A stretch of 64,000 bases of DNA. Origin: Sphingobacterium multivorum. Lineage in GTDB: Bacteria > Bacteroidota > Bacteroidia > Sphingobacteriales > Sphingobacteriaceae. The notes under the pieces are model-generated. The model saw nothing but the letters and a program-made list of their open reading frames with translations, did no database searches and had not been told where the DNA came from. Shown piece after piece: positions 1 through 8,803 of this stretch (the stretch's first letter is position 1; each line of letters opens with the position of its first letter). Position numbers and translations under genes: made by a program. The DNA is taken from the NCBI RefSeq assembly GCF_039511225.1, contig NZ_CP154261.1, positions 4,774,001 to 4,838,000 of the forward strand. The letters are read 5' to 3'.

Positions 1-1349
1 TGGGCTGCATTTGCAACAACATCCCATATACGGTACTGATTCTGATCTGCAGCGATCATGATCTTCTCGATTGTCGTATCCCCTATCCCTCTACGCGGGT
101 AATTGATCACACGCTTGAGTGCTTCCTCATCATTCGGGTTGAAGGTTAGTCTGAAATACGCGATCAGATCTTTAATTTCTTTCCGTTGATAGAAAGAAGT
201 ACCACCATAAATTTTATAAGGGATATTGATTTTGCGTAAGGCCTCCTCCATAGCCCTGGACTGGGCATTGGTACGATACAGAATAGCAAAATCCTTATAA
301 TTAAGCCCTTTTAACGATTTCTCTTCAATGATTTGGTCGGCCACGATCTTACCTTCCTCATTGTCCGAGAAAGCACGTGAAACCCTGATTTTTTCGCCCT
401 CTTCATTATCCGAGAAAACATTTTTCTCCAATTGATTCTGATTATTGGCAATCACCGAATTGGCCGCATTCACGATCATCTTCGTAGATCGATAATTCTG
501 CTCCAGTTTAAAGATCTTCACATCCGGATAATCCTTTTGGAAATTGAGGATATTCTGAATATTTGCCCCACGAAATGCATAGATAGACTGTGCGTCATCC
601 CCAACCACACAGATATTTTCATTGACGGCTGCCAGGCGTTTGACAATAAGGTATTGCGAGAAGTTGGTATCCTGGTACTCATCGACCATTAGGTACCGAA
701 ATTGATGCTGGTACTTATGCAGTACCTCTGGATGTTTATTTAACAAGACATTTGTTTTAAACAACAGATCGTCGAAATCCATTGCCCCTGCACGGTAACA
801 GCGCTGTGCATAGGTCATATAAATCTGTCCCAGTTGACCACGTCCATTGGAAATATCTTCGGCCAAAATCGCTTCATTCTTATTATATTCCTGCGGTGAG
901 ATCAGGTTGTTTTTTGCCTGTGAAATACGTCCGTACACATGATTGACATTATACAGCTTATCATCGAGATTCATTTCCTTTAAAATGGCACGTAATAAAC
1001 TTTTGGTATCGTCTGTATCGTAGATGGTAAAGTTCCTGGGATATCCGATCAGTTCAGCTTCTACACGGAGTATTTTTGCAAATACCGAGTGGAATGTTCC
1101 CATCCAAATATTTTTCGCTTCGCTCCCAACAACAGAAACGATACGCGCGCGCATCTCTTTAGCTGCCTTGTTGGTAAATGTCAATACCAAGATATTGAAT
1201 GGATCAACACCTTTTTGAATCAAGTGTGCGACACGATAGGTAATTACCCGTGTTTTTCCTGAACCAGCTCCCGCAACAATCATCACAGGACCTTCTGTTT
1301 GCTCTACGGCTCCTCGTTGTGAAGGGTTTAAACCCGCTAAATAATCCAA
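1..1349 (-). CDS. uvrD: UvrD/PcrA-type ATP-dependent DNA helicase (C-terminus outside window)
   Basis: Superfamily 1A 3'-5' DNA helicase used in excision repair and replication-fork processing. The first 449 or so codons are present; the gene continues past base 1. Visible in order: Q-motif region LNPSQRGAV, Walker A GAGSGKT (about residues 27-33), Walker B VDEYQDTN, motif III VVGDDAQSIYAFRGA, motif IV NYRST and ILYRTNAQSR. The start is a TTG at 1347-1349, preceded by GGAG five bases upstream, one of the few clear Shine-Dalgarno sites here; the next in-frame ATG would cut into the nucleotide-binding fold. It lies downstream of guaB on the same strand but is separated from it by an intrinsic terminator, so it is probably transcribed on its own. 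The family assignment is secure; choosing uvrD rather than pcrA as a name is arbitrary. Confidence 0.93.
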   Translation of the reverse strand, partial: MDYLAGLNPSQRGAVEQTEGPVMIVAGAGSGKTRVITYRVAHLIQKGVDPFNILVLTFTNKAAKEMRARIVSVVGSEAKNIWMGTFHSVFAKILRVEAELIGYPRNFTIYDTDDTKSLLRAILKEMNLDDKLYNVNHVYGRISQAKNNLISPQEYNKNEAILAEDISNGRGQLGQIYMTYAQRCYRAGAMDFDDLLFKTNVLLNKHPEVLHKYQHQFRYLMVDEYQDTNFSQYLIVKRLAAVNENICVVGDDAQSIYAFRGANIQNILNFQKDYPDVKIFKLEQNYRSTKMIVNAANSVIANNQNQLEKNVFSDNEEGEKIRVSRAFSDNEEGKIVADQIIEEKSLKGLNYKDFAILYRTNAQSRAMEEALRKINIPYKIYGGTSFYQRKEIKDLIAYFRLTFNPNDEEALKRVINYPRRGIGDTTIEKIMIAADQNQYRIWDVVANAA

Positions 1350-1442
1350 ATTAACTCCTTAAATTTTAAAACCTGAGAATAGGGTATAAAAGTACAAATT
1401 TCCTGTTGATCACTGAGGCTATTTTGCTAATATTTTTACACA

Positions 1443-1475
1443 AAAAAAACCGATAATCAAGATTATCGGTTTTTA
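1443..1475 (-). terminator. Intrinsic terminator of guaB
   Basis: Nine-base perfect stem CCGATAATC (1450-1458) and GATTATCGG (1461-1469). On the minus strand a run of Ts follows (the As at 1442-1449), 18 bases past the guaB stop. It also has a T-run on the plus strand, so it may work in both directions. Confidence 0.8.
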
Positions 1476-1492
1476 TATGCTCCAAGCAATAT

Positions 1493-2968
1493 CTAGCCTC
1501 TGCTGTTATAATTTGGTGCTTCTTTCGTAATGGAAATATTATGTGGATGGGACTCTCTCAGCCCTGCTCCTGTAATACGGACAAATTGTGCTTCCTGTAA
1601 CCTTTCGATTGTAGCAGCACCACAGTAGCCCATAGAAGCGCGTAATCCGCCAATGTATTGATAAACAACCTCAGCCAATGTACCTTTATATGGAACACGT
1701 CCCACAATACCTTCAGGAACCAATTTTTTGATATCATCTTCTACGTCTTGGAAATAACGATCTTTAGATCCTTTTTCCATGGCTTCGATCGAACCCATAC
1801 CGCGGTAAGATTTAAACTTACGTCCTTCGTAGATAATTGTTTCGCCTGGAGCTTCTTCTACGCCAGCGAACAAAGAACCAGCCATAATTGTGCTTGCTCC
1901 AGCTGCGATTGCTTTTGCAATATCACCTGTCTGTTTGATACCTCCATCTGCGATCAAGGGCACACCAGTTCCTTTAAGGGCTTTGGCAACTTCATATACG
2001 GCATAAAGCTGAGGAACACCGACACCAGCAATAATACGGGTTGTACAGATAGAGCCCGGTCCGATACCTACTTTTACAGCATCAGCACCTGCCTCAGCCA
2101 AAGCTGTTGCTGCTGCACCTGTCGCAATATTTCCAACGATTACCTGCAGCTCAGGGAAATGAGATTTCACCAATTTCAACTTATCGATTACTCCTTTAGA
2201 ATGCCCATGTGCCGTATCGATTGTAACCACATCCACACCTGCTTTCACCAAAGCCTCTACGCGGTCAAGGGTATCGGGTGTAACGCCTACTGCAGCACCC
2301 ACCAATAAACGGCCATGGCTATCTTTGGCCGCATTGGGGTAATGCTTATATTTTTGTATATCTTTAAAGGTAATCAAGCCTTTCAAAATACCTTCTTCAT
2401 TGACTACTGGAAGTTTTTCGATTTTTTCGTTTTGAAGAATTTCTTCTGCTTTCACCAAATCCGTTCCTTCAGGAGCAACCACAAGATTTTCCTTGGTCAT
2501 CAATTCATTGATGGGACGGCTCATATCTTTTTGGAAACGAAGATCACGATTCGTTACAATACCGACCAATTGGCCCCTTTCGTTAACAACAGGAATTCCA
2601 CCAATCTTGTGCTCCTTCATAATATTGAAGGCATCACCCACCGTTGCTGTTGCCAATAACGTAACTGGATCCTGAATCATACCGCTCTCAGAGCGTTTTA
2701 CTTTACGTACTTCAGCAGCTTGTTCTGCAATAGTCATGTTCTTATGTAACATACCAATACCGCCAGCTTGTGCAATCGCAATCGCCAAATCAGCACCGGT
2801 TACCGTATCCATTGCTGCAGAAACCAATGGAATATTTAATTTGATTTTTTTTGTTAGCGAAGTGCTCGTATCAACGTCACGGGGTAAAATTTCAGAATAA
2901 GCTGGAATTAATAAGACGTCGTCGTAAGTGAGACCTTCTGCTACGAATTTTTGTGGATCTAATTGCAT
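1493..2968 (-). CDS. guaB: Inosine-5'-monophosphate dehydrogenase
   Basis: Catalyses NAD-dependent oxidation of IMP to XMP, the committed step of GMP synthesis in the cytosol. The 491-residue length is standard for bacterial GuaB. N-terminal barrel start (GLTYDDVLLIPAYSEI), two CBS domains at roughly residues 95-210, then the catalytic loop GPGSICTTR with nucleophile Cys308, and the phosphate-binding segment ADGGIKQTGD. The start ATG at 2968 gives the canonical N-terminus. No Shine-Dalgarno is seen; the start codon abuts a small inverted repeat (2969-2998). A TAAATTTG -7 box lies at 3002-3009, overlapping a 15-base palindrome, which suggests that transcription or translation initiation is regulated. 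A terminator follows. Confidence 0.97.
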   Translation of the reverse strand: MQLDPQKFVAEGLTYDDVLLIPAYSEILPRDVDTSTSLTKKIKLNIPLVSAAMDTVTGADLAIAIAQAGGIGMLHKNMTIAEQAAEVRKVKRSESGMIQDPVTLLATATVGDAFNIMKEHKIGGIPVVNERGQLVGIVTNRDLRFQKDMSRPINELMTKENLVVAPEGTDLVKAEEILQNEKIEKLPVVNEEGILKGLITFKDIQKYKHYPNAAKDSHGRLLVGAAVGVTPDTLDRVEALVKAGVDVVTIDTAHGHSKGVIDKLKLVKSHFPELQVIVGNIATGAAATALAEAGADAVKVGIGPGSICTTRIIAGVGVPQLYAVYEVAKALKGTGVPLIADGGIKQTGDIAKAIAAGASTIMAGSLFAGVEEAPGETIIYEGRKFKSYRGMGSIEAMEKGSKDRYFQDVEDDIKKLVPEGIVGRVPYKGTLAEVVYQYIGGLRASMGYCGAATIERLQEAQFVRITGAGLRESHPHNISITKEAPNYNSRG

Positions 2969-3009
2969 GGCAAATATGTATTGGGTTTTCTATTTGCCAG
3001 GCAAATTTA
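2969..3009 (-). promoter_or_regulatory. guaB promoter -7 box with three TTTGCC/GGCAAA half-sites
   Basis: On the minus strand TAAATTTG (3009 to 3002) matches the Bacteroidetes -7 consensus TAnnTTTG. It overlaps a perfect palindrome ATTTGCC-A-GGCAAAT at 2992-3006. A third half-site GGCAAATA (2969-2976) touches the start codon and is complementary to TATTTGCC at 2991-2998, so the mRNA leader can fold into an 8-bp hairpin directly before the ATG. I found no well-spaced -33 element. The sequence elements are seen directly; an operator or translational switch is inferred. Confidence 0.55.
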
Positions 3010-3070
3010 AGAAAAATAAGCAATAATAAAAAATAAAAGATACAAATTACAATCGGAAGACAAATTAGAA

Positions 3071-3097
3071 CCGTTATGAATTAAGCGTTCATAACGG
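3071..3097. repeat. 10-bp perfect inverted repeat in the guaB/barrel-protein divergent region
   Basis: CCGTTATGAA (3071-3080) and TTCATAACGG (3088-3097) are perfect inverted copies separated by seven bases. No T-run follows on either strand, so it does not look like a terminator. It may be a binding site for a dimeric regulator of one of the divergent genes. Confidence 0.6.
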
Positions 3098-3193
3098 GTA
3101 GCGCATAGGCACCATCATTTTTTGGCAAGCTATTTGCTTTTGTGTAACATGAAAAGTTATTTTAATTAATGAAAATATAAAGATAAGATAATT

Positions 3194-3667
3194 ATGAAAA
3201 AGACATTACTCTCATTAGCTGCTGTCGCAGCATTAGCATTTGGCGCACAGGAAGTAAAAGCTCAGTCTCCACAACGTGCTGCAATCGGTGTAGTTTTCGA
3301 CGGATCAATTGGAGACCTTTGGGGGATTCAATACAAACAATCTATGGGCGGCGCAAACAATGGTCAGGCGCAGGTAATGTTTGATGACCACGTCGTCGCT
3401 GTAGGTGCTGACTGGCAACATGCTAGACCGTTCCGTGGAGCTCCTGGATTAGGCTGGTATGCTGGTGTTGGTGCACAATTGACATTTGTTGACGCTGGAG
3501 ATAACATTACGTATGTAGGGTTGAGACCGCAGTTGGGTCTTGAGTTTAAAATTCCATCGGCTCCTATCGGTCTTCATGCTGATTGGAAACCAAACTGGAC
3601 GTTAAATCATGGTTCTGATTTTGACGCATCTACATTCTCTTTCGGTATCAAATATACATTGAGATAA
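3194..3667 (+). CDS. Small secreted outer-membrane beta-barrel-like protein
   Basis: 157 residues with a signal peptide (Lys-rich start, hydrophobic stretch LLSLAAVAALAFGA, cleavage near VKAQ-S). The mature part shows alternating hydrophobic/polar strands and ends in a barrel-like C-terminus (FSFGIKYTLR), typical of small outer-membrane proteins. It resembles the protein at 40354-40854: both begin the mature chain with R-(G/A)-A-I-G and a G-I-x-Y pattern, contain a conserved (L/I)GLEF/(V)GIEY-K/N-IP segment followed by an aromatic strand, and end FG/SIKY or FSVRY. No function can be assigned. It stands alone between guaB, which is divergent, and secDF, with its own terminator. Confidence 0.8.
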   Translation: MKKTLLSLAAVAALAFGAQEVKAQSPQRAAIGVVFDGSIGDLWGIQYKQSMGGANNGQAQVMFDDHVVAVGADWQHARPFRGAPGLGWYAGVGAQLTFVDAGDNITYVGLRPQLGLEFKIPSAPIGLHADWKPNWTLNHGSDFDASTFSFGIKYTLR

Positions 3668-3688
3668 TATAAGCAACTAAACAGCAAC

Positions 3689-3726
3689 AAAAGGTCCTCT
3701 CATTACTCGAGCAGGGCCTTTTTTTA
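3689..3726 (+). terminator. Intrinsic terminator after the small barrel gene
   Basis: Stem AAAGGTCCT / AGGGCCTTT (one G-U pair) around a loop at about 3700-3711, followed by seven Ts, 22 bases after the stop codon. Confidence 0.8.
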
Positions 3727-3806
3727 TAAATAAAATCAATTAATATTTCTTTTTTTCTTCAATTCTCCTATTTTTATGCTGTTGACCTAATTGGCATAAA
3801 TAAAAC

Positions 3807-3836
3807 TTTTCATTCTACAAAAATTTTATACCTTTG
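3807..3836 (+). promoter_or_regulatory. secDF promoter
   Basis: TACCTTTG at 3829-3836 matches the Bacteroidetes -7 box exactly. TTTT at 3807-3810, 18 bases upstream, approximates the -33 TTTG. The predicted start of transcription near 3841 leaves a leader of about 85 bases. Confidence 0.55.
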
Positions 3837-3926
3837 CCATTCTTGGTAAAATGTGATTAAACGAGAACTAATTATCAATTACATAAACAGTATTTAACAT
3901 TAAAATTAATACAATTATAACAGACG

Positions 3927-6908
3927 ATGCAAGGTAAAGGGCTGATTAAACTTTTAGTGATAGTGGTGTCATTAGCGTGTCTATACTCCCTATCATTTAC
4001 TTGGGTGACCCGCAAAGTGGAGCGAGATGCTGAGAATTTTGCCAAAGGAGACTTGGCAAAAGAGAAGAGCTATCTCGACTCAATGGCAGGTGAAGTAGTG
4101 TACAATTTAGGTTTTGCAAAATACACCTATCGGGAAGCCAAAGCAAATGAACTCGCTTTGGGTTTGGATTTGAAAGGTGGTATGAACGTAACCATGGAGA
4201 TCTCATTAGACGAATTGATCCGCAATTTGGCTAATAACCCTAAAGATGAGAAATTCAACAAAGCGTTGGAACAAGCAGTGGCAAAAAGTAAAACGAGTGC
4301 AAAAACAGTCGTTGCTTTATTTATGGAAGAATACAAATCCATCGGTGCGACAACGCCACTTTCAACATTCTTTTCAACAAAAGACAATGCTTCTTTAATT
4401 AAACCCGGTGATTCAGACTCAAAAGTTGAATCGTTCCTTCAAAAAGAAGCAGACAATGCCATCCAAAATTCCTACAAAGTACTCCGTACGCGTATCGACA
4501 AATTTGGCGTTGCATCTCCAAACATTCAAATTCAACAAGGTACAAACCGTATTTTGATCGAATTACCTGGTGTGAAAGATGAAAGCCGTGTTCGTAACCT
4601 ATTACAAGGTTCAGCTAAATTGGAATTTTATGAAACCTATACGAATCAGGAAGTTTATCCAATATTAGAAAATATCGACAAAACTTTAGCTTCAACGTTA
4701 AAAGCTGCGCCAGCAGCTACGGCAAATGCAGCTGCAGATACAAGCAAAAAATCAGATGATTTATTATCTAACCTAACCGGTGGTAAAAAAGATGCGAAAA
4801 AAGATAGTGCTGCTGTAAACCTAGGTCAGAAGAATCCATTATTTGAAGTATTACGCCCAGCAGTTTATATGGGCGAAAATCAACAAATGGCACTTATGCC
4901 AGGTTCCATGGTTGGTATTGCTTCATTAAAAGATACGGCAAAAGTAAATGCTTATCTACAACGTCCTGAAGTAAAATCAATTCTTCCAGGAAACTTAAAG
5001 CTTTTATGGGCTGTTAAACCGGAGCAAAAAACACCTGAGCAACTATCATTATATGCAATTAAAGGGTCTGGACAAGACAATGGTGCTGTATTGACAGGAG
5101 ATGTGATCACTGACGCAACAGCTAACTTTGATGAGAAAAATCAACCCGTAGTTGGTATGCAAATGAACAGCGAAGGTGCTCATCAATGGAAGAAAATTAC
5201 CGCAAAAGCCGCTCAAAACAGAGATGCAATTGCTATCGTTCTTGATAATGTGGTTTATTCGGCTCCTTCTGTAAACGGTGAAATTCCAAATGGTAGCTCA
5301 TCGATCTCTGGATCTTTTACAGTAGAAGACACTAAAGATTTATCAAACGTATTGAAAGCAGGTCGTCTTCCAACGACTGCTAAAATTGTTGAAGAAGCTG
5401 TTGTGGGTCCTACTTTAGGTCAAGCTGCCATCGATGCCGGTGTAAACTCTGCTGTTATCGGTATTATCGTCGTAATGATTTTTATGATCGCTTACTACAA
5501 TACGGCAGGTATCGTAGCAAACATCGCCGTATTATTAAACGTATTTATCATCATGGGGGTATTGGCATCTTTAAATGCTGTACTCACCTTACCGGGTATC
5601 GCGGGTATCGTATTAACAATGGGTACAGCGGTCGATGCGAACGTCTTGATTTATGAACGTATCCGTGAAGAACTGGGCTTAGGAAAATCGATCCGTCAGG
5701 CTGTTGCAGATGGTTACAAGCATGCTTTACCTTCCATCCTCGATTCACAGATCACTACCTTTTTAATTGGTATTATCCTCTTCTTATTTGGTAGCGGCCC
5801 AATTTTAGGTTTCGCAACAACATTAATGGTGGGTATCATTACTTCATTGTTTACTGCAATCTTAGTTACACGCGTTATCTTTGAATGGATGTTGGCGAAA
5901 GATTTCAAAATCAAAGTTTCTTTCCCTTGGTCTGCAAAGACCCTGCATAACGCAAACTTCAAATTCGTTCAGAAACGGAAGATCTTTTATGCGGTTTCTA
6001 TCGTTGCGGTGTTAATTTCTGCGGCATCAATTTTCACAAAAGGATTCAGTTTAGGTGTGGATTTCCAAGGTGGTCGTACGTATACTGTCCGTTATGATAA
6101 ACCTGTGGACTTAGAAGCTGTACGTACAAACTTGGATGATATCTTCAAGAAAACGACAGAGGTAAAAGTTTTTGGTGCATCCAATCAATTGCGTATTACA
6201 ACAACTTACCATATTGAAGAAACTTCGGACGCTGCTGATAAAGAAGTATTGGACAAGTTAAACCAAGGTCTATCGAAAGTAGATGCTTCCAATAAACATG
6301 AGATTCTTTCGTCTCAAAAAGTTGGACCAAGTATCGCGACCGACATCAAATCTAGAGCAACAAGTTCCGCAATTTTCTCTATCATCATTGTTGCAGCCTA
6401 CATCTTAATCCGTTTTCACAAATGGGAATATTCGGTTGGAGCAGCTATTGCAACAATTCACGATGCGATTATTTTATTGGGATTATTCTCTATTTTGGAT
6501 GGTATCGTACCATTCTCATTGGATATTGACCAACACTTTGTGGCGGCGATATTAACTGTAATTGCCTATTCGGTGAATGATACAGTGGTGGTATTTGACC
6601 GTTTACGTGAATTCGTATCGAAACCAAATGCACATAATGAAGATCTTGGCGATGTCGTAAACCATGCGATCAACTCTACTTTAAGTAGAACAATCATCAC
6701 ATCATTGACAATCGTGTTTGTTCTTGCTGTATTGTTTATCTTTGGTGGTGAAGTTATCCGTGGATTCTCATTCGCAATCTTAATCGGTGTTATCGTAGGT
6801 ACATATTCATCGATTATCTTAGCGGCACCTTCGGTATATGACTTACGTAAAGGAAAACACTTAGCAGAAGGTAATACAGCTAAAAAAGCTGAAGTCGTAA
6901 GACCATAA
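3927..6908 (+). CDS. secDF: Protein translocase subunit SecDF (fused)
   Basis: Membrane component that uses the proton gradient to help pull secreted proteins through SecYEG. At 993 residues it joins SecD (about residues 1-650) and SecF (about 680-980) in one chain, the usual Bacteroidetes arrangement. The SecD half has an N-terminal membrane segment, a long periplasmic region with LGLDLKGGMNVTMEI, RTRIDKFGVASPNIQIQ and IELPGVKDESRVRNLLQG, then a multi-helix bundle containing GTAVDANVLIYERIREE. The SecF half carries GVDFQGGRTYTV, VGPSIATDI and VNDTVVVFDRLRE. A low-complexity Ala/Lys/Asp insert lies around residues 260-300 of the periplasmic region. It has its own promoter and a strong terminator, so it is monocistronic. 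Confidence 0.97.
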   Translation: MQGKGLIKLLVIVVSLACLYSLSFTWVTRKVERDAENFAKGDLAKEKSYLDSMAGEVVYNLGFAKYTYREAKANELALGLDLKGGMNVTMEISLDELIRNLANNPKDEKFNKALEQAVAKSKTSAKTVVALFMEEYKSIGATTPLSTFFSTKDNASLIKPGDSDSKVESFLQKEADNAIQNSYKVLRTRIDKFGVASPNIQIQQGTNRILIELPGVKDESRVRNLLQGSAKLEFYETYTNQEVYPILENIDKTLASTLKAAPAATANAAADTSKKSDDLLSNLTGGKKDAKKDSAAVNLGQKNPLFEVLRPAVYMGENQQMALMPGSMVGIASLKDTAKVNAYLQRPEVKSILPGNLKLLWAVKPEQKTPEQLSLYAIKGSGQDNGAVLTGDVITDATANFDEKNQPVVGMQMNSEGAHQWKKITAKAAQNRDAIAIVLDNVVYSAPSVNGEIPNGSSSISGSFTVEDTKDLSNVLKAGRLPTTAKIVEEAVVGPTLGQAAIDAGVNSAVIGIIVVMIFMIAYYNTAGIVANIAVLLNVFIIMGVLASLNAVLTLPGIAGIVLTMGTAVDANVLIYERIREELGLGKSIRQAVADGYKHALPSILDSQITTFLIGIILFLFGSGPILGFATTLMVGIITSLFTAILVTRVIFEWMLAKDFKIKVSFPWSAKTLHNANFKFVQKRKIFYAVSIVAVLISAASIFTKGFSLGVDFQGGRTYTVRYDKPVDLEAVRTNLDDIFKKTTEVKVFGASNQLRITTTYHIEETSDAADKEVLDKLNQGLSKVDASNKHEILSSQKVGPSIATDIKSRATSSAIFSIIIVAAYILIRFHKWEYSVGAAIATIHDAIILLGLFSILDGIVPFSLDIDQHFVAAILTVIAYSVNDTVVVFDRLREFVSKPNAHNEDLGDVVNHAINSTLSRTIITSLTIVFVLAVLFIFGGEVIRGFSFAILIGVIVGTYSSIILAAPSVYDLRKGKHLAEGNTAKKAEVVRP

Positions 6909-6928
6909 TAGCTAATATTAATAAAATA

Positions 6929-6961
6929 AAAAAAGGGCGTTCGAACGAACGCCCTTTTTTA
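6929..6961 (+). terminator. Intrinsic terminator of secDF
   Basis: AAAGGGCGTTCG pairs with CGAACGCCCTTT in a tight hairpin with a T-run at 6955-6960. Confidence 0.9.
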
Positions 6962-6976
6962 TTGCATTCAAATTAC

Positions 6977-7021
6977 TTGTCACACTAAATATTTTAAATA
7001 TATTTGTTGTACTAAATATTT
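6977..7021 (+). promoter_or_regulatory. Promoter and probable MarR operator of the marR-reductase-ferredoxin operon
   Basis: TTG (6977-6979), 19 bases, then TATATTTG (6999-7006) is a consensus Bacteroidetes promoter; transcription should begin about 10 bases before the marR ATG. The same stretch holds an 18-base direct repeat TTGTnnnACTAAATATTT at 6977-6994 and 7004-7021 (15 of 18 identical, period 27), and an imperfect palindrome ATATTTG-n6-TAAATAT at 7000-7019. MarR proteins commonly repress their own operon from such sites; binding by this MarR is inferred. Confidence 0.65.
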
Positions 7022-7023
7022 GT

Positions 7024-7461
7024 ATGCTAAACGAAAAATTTGACCGCTACTCTTTCATCTTGGACCAAACGGCCAAGAAAGTAAAACAGTTCGCCCAATC
7101 TTCTTTTGCGGAGAAAGGATTTGATATTACTGTAGACCAATGGACCATCTTAAAGGCTTTATACGAAACAGATCAACTTTCGCAAAAAGAACTGGCAAAG
7201 CGCTGCGGAAAAGACCAGCCCACACTGACACGTATCGTTGATATCCTTCTTAAAAAAAATCTGGCCGAGCGGATCACCGATGAAACGGATCGTCGAAGTC
7301 TCTACCTTCATTTGACAGAAGAAGGAAAATTAAAAGTAGCATCGCTCACGCCGCTTGTCACAGAGATTCGCATGAAAGCCTGGGAAAATCTAGCAGACGA
7401 AGATTTCGAAGCTTTTACAAGGATTTTGAATACAATATATAACAACTTAAATATAGAATAG
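7024..7461 (+). CDS. MarR-family transcriptional regulator
   Basis: 145-residue winged-helix repressor of the MarR family. Visible are the helix-turn-helix core (LSQKELAKRCGKDQPTLTRIVDILLKKNLAER) and the wing DETDRRSLYLHLTEEG, with the typical DxRR motif. It is the first gene of an operon with a ferredoxin reductase (2 bases downstream) and a 2Fe-2S ferredoxin. The promoter contains repeated and palindromic AT-rich elements suitable as its operator, so it probably senses a signal relevant to the redox pair and autoregulates. The ligand is unknown. Confidence 0.9.
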   Translation: MLNEKFDRYSFILDQTAKKVKQFAQSSFAEKGFDITVDQWTILKALYETDQLSQKELAKRCGKDQPTLTRIVDILLKKNLAERITDETDRRSLYLHLTEEGKLKVASLTPLVTEIRMKAWENLADEDFEAFTRILNTIYNNLNIE

Positions 7462-7463
7462 CT

Positions 7464-8468
7464 ATGATAAATACGGATATCTGTATCATCGGAGCAGGAC
7501 CTGTTGGCCTATTCGCAGTTTTTGAAGCTGGACTTTTAAAAATGCGTTGCCATTTGATTGATGTACTCCCCCAAGTGGGCGGTCAGCTTTCGGAGATCTA
7601 CCCCCATAAACCTATCTACGACATTCCCGGTTATCCAAGTATCACTGCGCAGGAATTGATCGATAAACAGCTTGAACAGATTAAACCCTTTGACCCCACA
7701 TTCACCTTAGGTGAGCGAGTGGAACATATAACAAAACAGGAGGATGGTTCCTTTATCGTAGAAACCAATGATCATACGATGGTCCATACACAGGTCATTG
7801 TCATTGCCGGGGGATTAGGTTGCTTTGAACCGCGCAAGCCAGAAATCCCTAATCTTCATCTTTTTGAAGGAAAAGGGGTCGATTATATGGTTAAAGATCC
7901 CGCCAAATATCGGGATAAAAAAATCGTCATTGCCGGTGGCGGTGACTCCGCGCTCGACTGGACTTTCCATCTTGCAGATATTGCACAACAGGTCACTTTA
8001 ATCCACCGAAGTGACTCCTTCAGGGGTGCCCCAGACTCGGCGGAGAAAGTATTCAAATTGGCCCAGCAGGGTAAGGTCAACCTATTATTGTCTCACAATC
8101 TGACCAATATCCATGGCAATGGCTATTTGTCCCATGTTGAAACAACAAATAAAGAAAAAGAAGTCATTGCTACAGATGCAGACTATTTTATTCCTTTATA
8201 TGGACTTACACCGAAGCTTGGTCCGATCGCAGATTGGGGATTAAATATCGATAAAAATGCGATAGCGGTCAATACTTTTGATTACTCGACCAATATCGAG
8301 CGGATCTATGCTATTGGGGACATCAACACCTATCCAGGTAAACTGAAACTCATCCTTTGTGGATACCATGAGGCTGCACTAATGTGCCAAAGTGCGTTCA
8401 AATTTGTGTATCCAGATCAAAAATTGACATTCAAATACACCACTGTAAACGGTATAAATACTTTCTAG
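7464..8468 (+). CDS. Ferredoxin--NADP reductase, thioredoxin-reductase-like type
   Basis: 334-residue FAD- and NAD(P)-binding flavoprotein. The N-terminal FAD motif is IIGAGPVGLFAVFEAG; the second dinucleotide fold has VIAGGGDSALDW; the C-terminal FAD contact is IYAIGDINTYPGKLKLI. The CxxC redox motif of true thioredoxin reductase is missing between the domains (HRSDSFRGAPDS follows instead), which places it with the YumC/ONFR-type ferredoxin reductases. It lies between a MarR regulator and a 2Fe-2S ferredoxin with gaps of only two bases on each side, so the ferredoxin is the likely electron partner. The physiological direction of electron flow is not evident. Confidence 0.9.
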   Translation: MINTDICIIGAGPVGLFAVFEAGLLKMRCHLIDVLPQVGGQLSEIYPHKPIYDIPGYPSITAQELIDKQLEQIKPFDPTFTLGERVEHITKQEDGSFIVETNDHTMVHTQVIVIAGGLGCFEPRKPEIPNLHLFEGKGVDYMVKDPAKYRDKKIVIAGGGDSALDWTFHLADIAQQVTLIHRSDSFRGAPDSAEKVFKLAQQGKVNLLLSHNLTNIHGNGYLSHVETTNKEKEVIATDADYFIPLYGLTPKLGPIADWGLNIDKNAIAVNTFDYSTNIERIYAIGDINTYPGKLKLILCGYHEAALMCQSAFKFVYPDQKLTFKYTTVNGINTF

Positions 8469-8470
8469 CC

Positions 8471-8803
8471 ATGGACGATAATTTAATTCAAGTCACTGTT
8501 ATAGATCGGGATGGGGCCGAAAATATCCTGGAAGTTCCGACCGATATCAATCTTTCACTCATGGAGATTTTAAAGGCATCCGAATATGAAATATTGGCCA
8601 CTTGCGGTGGTATGGCGCTGTGCGCTACCTGCCATGTCGAAGTTGTCGAAGGCCTGCATACACTTCCCCAAGCGAGTGATCAAGAACTCGACATGCTGGA
8701 CACGCTTCCGGACGCCGATGATCAAAGTCGACTTGCCTGTCAGCTGTATCTACAGAATAACAACAACGGCATGAAAATCAAGATCAAAGGCGCGCTACAA
8801 TAG
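8471..8803 (+). CDS. 2Fe-2S ferredoxin
   Basis: 110-residue ferredoxin with cluster ligands Cys45, Cys51, Cys54 and Cys90 (CGGMALCATC then RLAC), the adrenodoxin-type spacing C-x5-C-x2-C-x35-C. The start ATG at 8471 is two bases after the reductase stop; an upstream in-frame extension would overlap the reductase and adds nothing conserved. It is probably the electron partner of the reductase encoded just upstream. Its stop codon lies inside a 20-bp perfect hairpin. Confidence 0.93.
   Translation: MDDNLIQVTVIDRDGAENILEVPTDINLSLMEILKASEYEILATCGGMALCATCHVEVVEGLHTLPQASDQELDMLDTLPDADDQSRLACQLYLQNNNNGMKIKIKGALQ

Noticed and set aside
1658..2659. Long open frames on the strand opposite to guaB
   Set aside because: They mirror the guaB codons, have Cys/Ser-rich composition, and resemble no protein family.
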